Shown here: positions 58,508 through 64,000 of the stretch, piece after piece
How positions within the stretch are numbered: the first letter of the stretch is position 1
Layout of the letters: the number at the start of each line of letters is the position of its first letter
NCBI GenBank assembly: GCA_001839685.1
Contig: MLAK01000616.1
Location: 128,328 to 192,327 of the forward strand
Source of the DNA: Tritrichomonas foetus
Taxonomy: Eukaryota > Parabasalia > Tritrichomonadida > Tritrichomonadidae
Length of the DNA stretch: 64,000 nucleotides
Direction: 5' to 3'
Position numbers and translations under genes: made by a program
The notes under the pieces: model-generated
What the model was told of the DNA's origin: nothing
Databases searched by the model: none
Seen by the model: only the letters and a program-made list of their open reading frames with translations

Positions 58508-58513
58508 TTGTGA
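58508..58513 (-). promoter_or_regulatory. Inr of the UEV gene
   Basis: The minus strand reads TTTCACAAATGG: TCA+1CA, predicting a leader of only 4 nt. Confidence 0.6.
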
Positions 58514-58999
58514 AATGAAAGTTTTGAAAGATAATTATTCAAACAGACTTGGCGAAATAAATTAAATTGAGCATGGTCAATAAAAACAACAAAAGGTGAA
58601 TTTTTTCGAAGAAGGTGAAAAAAATGACTTAAAGGTGGAATTTTCAAATAGACTAATAAGATGGTACAATAAATAAGGAAATTTCCGATTTATAAAACAA
58701 ATTTTGAGAGAATTTGCCAATATAAGTAGGTTGTTGACCAACCAACAGAATGGATTTTTTCGTTAATCAAGTGTGATCAAATCTATGTTGATGATATTAT
58801 TATGATTGACTATTCGAAATCACCTCACTAAAGTAGTTTGTTGAAATTAATTATATATATTATATACAAAGGCACAGAGGATTTTGTTGTCATGAAGTTG
58901 TAGATTGAACTTTTTTAGAGGATCATATTAACCAATGATTTCACCTTCAACTGTTCTCTGTATTTCACTGAAAAAGTTAAATCAATCCATTTGCGAATT

Positions 59000-59006
59000 T
59001 CATTTG
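59000..59006 (+). promoter_or_regulatory. Inr of the reductase gene
   Basis: TCATTTG with A+1 at 59002, 7 nt before ATG 59009. Confidence 0.6.
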
Positions 59007-59008
59007 AT

Positions 59009-59974
59009 ATGAAAGTTATTATTTGCGGCGCTGGTGCAATGGGAACGCTTTTTGGTACGACACTTATCAATGAAGGCCATGATGTCATTTTTCTTGACGT
59101 TTGGCAGCCATTAATTTATTCCAAAAATAAAGATCCAAATGCGACTTTGAAACTCGACAATTCCTTCAAACAAATTCCAATCAACATCTATTCGATAAAA
59201 GATTGCCCTGAAATTCAAGCAGACCTACTTATGATGTTCGTCAAATCAGCATCAACAGCAACATGCTTAAGTTCTCTAACAAAAAGAAACGTAATTACTA
59301 GCAATACGGTTGTATTCACTGTTCAAGGTGGATTTGACATTCCTACAACAATATCAAAAATATTAAATAATAATGAGCTTCTTGTAACTGGATGCACAGA
59401 ATCATATTGCAAGTCATATGGCCCAATGATGATAGAAAACTATTCTATTGAGAAAACCACAGTTTGGCCATTTAAAAAGCCAAAAGATTCAAAACCGCTT
59501 CAACGCGTCATTGACATCATTGAACAATGCGAAAAAAGTGGACTTAAAATTAAATTGACTCCACAGGCAATAACCGACCGCTGGAAAATGATATTATCTT
59601 ATCCAGCAAACAATGCAGTTTCTGCAGTATCAGGTTTGGCTTATGGCGATGTTTGGGCAACAGATGAAGGCAAAAATTTGTTATGTGAAATTGCAAAAGA
59701 AGTAGCAACTGTTGCAAAACTTGAAGGTGTTGATCAAGAACTTTTCAACGAAGAAATTGCGATTCAATTCGTGGCAGATATTGCCAAAGAAAAATCGGAA
59801 TTTCCTGGAACAATTTTGCGTGATTTCAAATCAAAACGAATTACTGAAATTGACGCAACTGCTGGCGCACTTTTGCGGAAAGCTGAAGAAAAAGGCGTGG
59901 TTCTGCCATACATGAAGACTGTATGGTCAATTATGAGGCTGAAAGAAGAAAATTATGGAAATGAATATGATTAA
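59009..59974 (+). CDS. Ketopantoate reductase (ApbA/PanE)-like NADP oxidoreductase
   Basis: 321 residues from ATG 59009 (Inr just upstream; a TTG at 58991 is rejected). N-terminal Rossmann motif GAGAMG at residues 7-12, then FLDVW at the end of the second strand. TVQGGFD matches the family's QNG loop. DRWKMILSYPANNAVSAVSG carries the conserved W-K-x(5)N-N helix. TEIDATAGALLRKAEEKG near the C-terminus matches the EIDxxNGxV helix, with A in place of N. Known role: NADPH-dependent reduction of ketopantoate to pantoate for CoA. Trichomonads are not known to make pantothenate, so a different 2-keto acid substrate or a family-only resemblance is plausible. A bacterial origin by transfer is possible. 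Confidence 0.8.
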   Translation: MKVIICGAGAMGTLFGTTLINEGHDVIFLDVWQPLIYSKNKDPNATLKLDNSFKQIPINIYSIKDCPEIQADLLMMFVKSASTATCLSSLTKRNVITSNTVVFTVQGGFDIPTTISKILNNNELLVTGCTESYCKSYGPMMIENYSIEKTTVWPFKKPKDSKPLQRVIDIIEQCEKSGLKIKLTPQAITDRWKMILSYPANNAVSAVSGLAYGDVWATDEGKNLLCEIAKEVATVAKLEGVDQELFNEEIAIQFVADIAKEKSEFPGTILRDFKSKRITEIDATAGALLRKAEEKGVVLPYMKTVWSIMRLKEENYGNEYD

Positions 59975-61221
59975 TCATTTTAATTCTGTTATTGTGTCGA
60001 AGTTTTCACATAACTAATGGATTTATTGTAAATTTAATCATACTAGTGATGTATTTTAGTAAAAAACAGGGGAGAAAAACTTGATGAATGATTGAATATT
60101 ATTATCACATTACTTTTATTATTGTTATTTATGGAAATTACTTGATTGAAAGTATTCTAGTGGTTGTTTTACTTGTATGAATGTTTTTATTATGGATTAG
60201 ATTGCTTGATTTAAGATTACAATTCTGATTCAAAACGGATTTATGTATATATTATTTCATGAAATAAATGAAAACTATTAGAAATTTGACCAAAATAGAG
60301 AATAAATGATTAAAACTCATCTTATGTTCTTATGATTTTTTTCTAATCTTCCTTTTTCTCGAATGACTTATTTGCCGCTATTATGATAATTCTGTAATTT
60401 ATTCTTATTATACACTTTACGAATCTTCAAGCTTCAAAGTGTGTCATTCAAATTGAAATTGGCTGGTGTTTAATGGTCATGCATCTTAATATCTTAAAAA
60501 TAACAAAATAACAAAATAAATCCATCATATTTAATATTTTAATAATTCTCAAAAATGGATACATATTAGAAATAACATGATTATACGATCATTATCATGA
60601 TTCAGTAAGAAGCACAATATACTATGCTCTTACTTTATGAATTAGAATCATAATCAACTAAGTTAAGTAAAAGAAAGCTGAAAAATAATCAATGAAATAA
60701 CTGTAAAAGAAAGCAATCATATGAATAAAATATCGTGAAGATTATGTGTACACAAAAAATATTAAATAAAATTTCATATTATTAGTTAAATTTTGTCATT
60801 GACTAGACTTTATTCATTTGATAAATAATTAATGATATTAAAAAAGTAAAATTCCTGATGAATCTCAAAGTGCCTTCCACTTCAATAATTTATTAAATAA
60901 CATCAATGCCATACATTACCAACTAATGCCTATATGTTAGGTTGATGCGGCTCGTAAATGGCGATTTATTTACAATTAATAAACGAATTGATTGATTCTC
61001 TATAAATCTCTCACCACTGCTAATGTGATATATTGTTTGAATAGGCTTAACTTGCTTAGATTTATCTTCAACTTGAATCTTGTCTATGATCTATTCATAT
61101 TGGCCTTACTTGCTTATATTGACCTATTGTCGATACAAACTTTTTCTTTAGAATTCAATAACTTTTTCTATACCTAGTTCTTCAGAATTTTTTTTTCTGT
61201 GAGTTTTTATAAAATTGAAAG

Positions 61222-61264
61222 AAAAAGTGATCGTCAGGACGAGAACCTTTTATGATCACTTTTT
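61222..61264. repeat. 11-bp perfect inverted repeat upstream of hexosaminidase
   Basis: AAAAAGTGATC at 61222-61232 and GATCACTTTTT at 61254-61264 are exact reverse complements with a 21-base centre, 118-160 bases before the ATG. Each arm contains the Inr-like TCACTTTT core. Confidence 0.7.
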
Positions 61265-61354
61265 TTAAATGATGAGCTGTTCATTTTTGTGAGTTTAATG
61301 AACTTTTTGTATGTTGAGTTATTGAATGATCTTTCTAGAAAATTGAATGACATC

Positions 61355-61361
61355 TCACTTT
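61355..61361 (+). promoter_or_regulatory. Inr of the hexosaminidase gene
   Basis: TCACTTT with A+1 at 61357, 25 nt before ATG 61382. It supports the signal-peptide start. Confidence 0.55.
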
Positions 61362-61381
61362 TTAAATTAGCTTCAGAAAAA

Positions 61382-63343
61382 ATGTTTTTGCTTGCTCTTG
61401 CTTCAGTTCTCGTAAGTTCTGCAGCACGCACACCACAAATCATTCCTCAACCCGAATCCCTCGAAGTTATTTCTGGAGAAGATTGGTCACTTACTAATGG
61501 AATGACAATCGGCTATGATTCGTCCATTCCCGAAGTTAAAGATTTAGTGCAATTTGTATCTGATTCATTAAGAGTTCCAACAGGATTCAGATTCAACATT
61601 GTTGCTGACCAAGAAGTTGTAAATGGCTTATATTTCGGAAAAATGGAGAGTAATATTGATGGTGAATATCATTTGACCATGACAACACAATTAGTGACAA
61701 TTTATGGTCGCGACCGTTTATCACTTTTCTATGGTTTACAAACTCTCCTCCAATTACTTCCTCCACAAATCTATTCCAGCAAAGCAGTCACAACTGTTTC
61801 AGAATGGAAAGCCCAATTAGTTATCGTTCACGATTCACCAAGATTTGTCTGGCGTGGTGTCATGGTCGATCCATGTCGCCATTTCTTCTCAGTCGACGTT
61901 GTCAAATCAATTATCGATGGAATGAGTCACTACAAACTTAACACGCTTCACCTTCATCTTACCGACGATCAAGGATGGAGAATCGAGCTCAAGAAATTCC
62001 CCAAATTAATCGAAAACGGAGCAACGCGCGATTCATCCCCAAAGATGTGGGACAGATGGGTTTCAGATGATACCCAATACGGACCATATTACTACACAGA
62101 AGATGATATCCAGGATCTCCTCCAATATGCCAAAGAACGATGCGTCACAATTGTTCCAGAAATCGAAATGCCAGGACACGGACTCGCCTGCCTCAGCGGC
62201 TACCCAGAATATTCATGCCGAGGTGGACCATTCAAGCCATATTGCTGGTGGGGTGTATCTGATGATATTTTCTGTGCTGGAAACGACGATACATTAGGTT
62301 TCCTTGAATCTATATTAGACGAAGTTTTGAAAGTCTTCAACTCCACTTATATTCATTGCGGAGGAGATGAAGCACCAAAGCAACGTTGGAACACATGCAG
62401 CAAATGCCAGGCGCGCATTAAGGCACTTGGTTTATCTTCTGCCAACGATCTCCAACAGTGGTTCACACAGCACTTTGCTAGATATCTCGACTCGAGGGGC
62501 CGAAGGCTTGTTGGATGGGATGAAATCCTCGAAGGCAGCTTAGAACTTCCAAAACAAGCTGTTGTGATGAGCTGGCGTGCAAACGGTGGTGGTCAAGTTG
62601 CTGCAAGAAAAGGCCACAATGTTGTTATGTCACCATGCGATCATATTTACCTTGATTATAACCAATTCAAAGCAGTAGAAAAGTATGAATACATTGGAAG
62701 TTACTCTACTGTTAAAATGTGCTATTTCTTCGATCCACAAGATGGACTTGAAGATGAATATAAACATTACATTCTTGGTTCACAAGGAAATCTTTTCTCT
62801 GAATACATTTGGGAACGTGAGGACTTACACTATAAAGCATTCCCAAGAATAGTCGCTCTTTCTGAATCCACATGGACTAAAAGTGAAAACAAAAACTGGG
62901 AAAGATTCATTCGAAGCCTCGAACAAAGTCACTACGAAAAAATAAGGCAAATGGGCGTAGATAATGCAGCACCACTTAGCCTTGGTACTGAACAAGCTAT
63001 TTGGACTCAAGGCGAATTCTCTGGAAGATGGGTAAGTGTTACTTTCCCAATAACTGGTGCGTTTAACCAAAAAGGTACATATGAAATTGCTTTCATTCAC
63101 GTGAAAGGTGAAGATGGCCTCAAGATCAGAAATGTTAAACTTCTCATTGATAACGTGGAAATTGACAGTGATATCCATGAAGGACGCGCTGGCAACCCAG
63201 GTGAAAATAACATTTATACAGTAACAGTGGCTGACGCACCTGGTGCATCACAACAACTTGCCGTTCACGCTGAAGTGTGCGCTGATGGTGAATATGACAC
63301 AACTGGTGTTATTCATGTTTATCCAGCAGACGTCAAGAACTAA
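61382..63343 (+). CDS. Secreted beta-N-acetylhexosaminidase (GH20)
   Basis: 653 residues from ATG 61382; an upstream in-frame GTG would hide the signal peptide MFLLALASVLVSSAA. Residues 18-150 are the GH20 N-terminal alpha/beta domain. The barrel spans about 155-500 with RGVMVDPCRHF, TLHLHLTDDQGWR (188-200), EIEMPGHG (260-267) and the catalytic pair GGDE with D329-E330. A C-terminal beta-sandwich of about 110 residues follows (roughly 540-653, including AIWTQGEFSGRW). Known role: removes terminal GlcNAc or GalNAc; trichomonads secrete hexosaminidase to digest host glycans and mucin. All catalytic marks are intact. Codon use is visibly more GC-rich than the neighbours, consistent with high expression. 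Confidence 0.95.
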   Translation: MFLLALASVLVSSAARTPQIIPQPESLEVISGEDWSLTNGMTIGYDSSIPEVKDLVQFVSDSLRVPTGFRFNIVADQEVVNGLYFGKMESNIDGEYHLTMTTQLVTIYGRDRLSLFYGLQTLLQLLPPQIYSSKAVTTVSEWKAQLVIVHDSPRFVWRGVMVDPCRHFFSVDVVKSIIDGMSHYKLNTLHLHLTDDQGWRIELKKFPKLIENGATRDSSPKMWDRWVSDDTQYGPYYYTEDDIQDLLQYAKERCVTIVPEIEMPGHGLACLSGYPEYSCRGGPFKPYCWWGVSDDIFCAGNDDTLGFLESILDEVLKVFNSTYIHCGGDEAPKQRWNTCSKCQARIKALGLSSANDLQQWFTQHFARYLDSRGRRLVGWDEILEGSLELPKQAVVMSWRANGGGQVAARKGHNVVMSPCDHIYLDYNQFKAVEKYEYIGSYSTVKMCYFFDPQDGLEDEYKHYILGSQGNLFSEYIWEREDLHYKAFPRIVALSESTWTKSENKNWERFIRSLEQSHYEKIRQMGVDNAAPLSLGTEQAIWTQGEFSGRWVSVTFPITGAFNQKGTYEIAFIHVKGEDGLKIRNVKLLIDNVEIDSDIHEGRAGNPGENNIYTVTVADAPGASQQLAVHAEVCADGEYDTTGVIHVYPADVKN

Positions 63344-63735
63344 AATGAGTAGTAGAATTATACTTTATTATTCTTTATTAGTTTATATATATATTATAAT
63401 CATGATAATATTTTATTCAAATCAATCTTGTTTCGAGAGATGATCAATGTATCATTTCAGAAAGAGCTAGTAATAAATGAAATGGTAACCTGTTACAATT
63501 CTCATTTAATGCGTTTTAGTAGGATTTAAAGTTGAATCAAACTCACTTTTTCATGTAATTTTCATGAAAATGAATTCATTCTTTATTTCTTGGGTTTTGT
63601 TTTTGTTGTTTATGATAATACAGAATTGTTAAAATCGAAAGATATTAAATACAAAGCAATTATGAAGTAGAAAAAGGAAATATTTATAAGAATTTCGACG
63701 TTCAAATTATTTCTTTTTTAATAATCAGCAGAAAT
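63344..63735. other. Convergent intergenic region
   Basis: 392 AT-rich bases between two 3' ends. TCACTTTTTCATG occurs at 63543 on the plus strand; no gene. Confidence 0.5.
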
Positions 63736-64000
63736 TTATGTCAAAAGCTTGCCACCCTTTCTAAGAATATACACATAATGTGGCTCTTCAGAAGGAAGTG
63801 GCTTCTTAAGCTCGAGAACTTTCTCTAATTCGAGAAGAAGATCTGCTGGTCTGTCGAAAAACTTCTTTCTAGAGTCTGGTGGTGCGCACGACACGCAAAT
63901 ATAGACTCCGCGCTTCTTCAACACGCGAGAAATCTCTGCCATAGCGGTCATCACGTCTGCTTCGCTTGCATAGAAAAGACAGTCGAGTGTGCCTTTGTCC
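63736..64000 (-). CDS. METTL13/EEF1AKMT4-type methyltransferase, C-terminal fragment
   Basis: The 3' part of a minus-strand gene that continues past the window end; the frame is open to 64000. The 88 visible codons include DKGTLDCLFY, the DKGTLD motif typical of eEF1A lysine/N-terminal methyltransferases of the METTL13 and EEF1AKMT4 (ECE2-like) class. EISRVLKKRGVYICVSCAPP follows (strand 5 and helix of the Rossmann fold), then YVYILRKGG as the last strand. The ATG codons at 63951 and nearby are internal. Known role: S-adenosylmethionine-dependent methylation of elongation factor 1A. The AdoMet-binding GxGxG motif is outside the window, so substrate assignment is tentative. Confidence 0.75.
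   Translation of the reverse strand, partial: DKGTLDCLFYASEADVMTAMAEISRVLKKRGVYICVSCAPPDSRKKFFDRPADLLLELEKVLELKKPLPSEEPHYVYILRKGGKLLT

Larger units (their letters stand above)
58508..59008. other. Divergent promoter region between UEV and reductase
   Basis: 501 bases. Plus-strand GGTGAA motifs occur at about 58592, 58614 and a variant near 58640, TTGGCGAAATAAA near 58549, and TTCACCTTCAAC near 58940. No gene. Confidence 0.5.
59975..61381. other. Long gene-free stretch
   Basis: 1407 AT-rich bases upstream of the hexosaminidase. Bases 60910-60965 form a small GC-richer patch with a potential hairpin (CCAACTAA...TTAGGTTG). A perfect 11-bp inverted repeat lies at 61222-61264. No open frame with a domain is found. 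Confidence 0.5.

Overview
This window is AT-rich nuclear DNA of a protist, most likely a trichomonad (Parabasalia, perhaps Tritrichomonas). All recognisable proteins are eukaryotic: a katanin ATPase, a tubulin tyrosine ligase-like enzyme, a BEACH protein, a HECT ligase with an AZUL domain, UEV, Rab, TMEM18, TMEM43, glucosidase II alpha, and LIM proteins. No gene shows an intron, even at 2000 to 2500 codons. Several start codons lie 4 to 25 nt after a TCA+1-pyrimidine-A/T initiator (Inr), or after a CCTTT (M5-like) initiator. Both are the core promoter elements described for Trichomonas vaginalis. Giant coiled-coil proteins and BEACH, LRR and PPP proteins also fit a trichomonad. The species assignment is inference.

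Layout. 1-4200: the 3' end of a glucosidase II alpha gene, a decayed stretch, a rhomboid-like gene, and a small membrane-protein gene that appears frameshifted. 4375-13253: a coiled-coil protein, katanin p60, an HPt phosphotransfer protein, HGH1, a polypurine tandem repeat, a Rab-like GTPase, a long inverted repeat, and a small acidic CaaX protein. 13587-25832: two giant coiled-coil genes flanking a REX-type exonuclease. 26209-37053: a 2517-residue BEACH protein, a short coiled-coil protein and a CCZ1/INTU/HPS4-like longin protein. 37917-47668: a Tup1-like WD40 protein, an RNI-type LRR protein, a proline-rich four-LIM protein, a tiny type I membrane protein and an acylated TCAF-like protein. 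47669-49913 is the largest gap (one N at 48279) and may hold a gene relic and an orphan promoter. 49914-64000: a PP1-like phosphatase, TMEM18, a TTLL enzyme, TMEM43, a UBE3A-like HECT ligase, UEV, a ketopantoate-reductase-like enzyme, a secreted GH20 hexosaminidase and the 3' end of a METTL13-type methyltransferase.

There are no operons. Genes lie on both strands with gaps of about 0.2 to 2.2 kb. Functional themes are microtubule modification and severing (katanin, TTLL), membrane trafficking (BEACH, Rab, CCZ1-like), ubiquitin (HECT, UEV), ER and nuclear-envelope membrane proteins (glucosidase II, TMEM18, TMEM43) and signalling (HPt, PPP, LIM). No single dedicated new system stands out. The most unusual items are the rhomboid with Thr in place of the catalytic Ser, the free-standing HPt protein, the acylated TCAF-like protein, a 27-bp promoter-like element with an orphan copy in gene-free DNA, and a 125-bp imperfect palindrome. 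Start codons were placed at the first ATG compatible with promoter motifs, not at upstream TTG or GTG codons.
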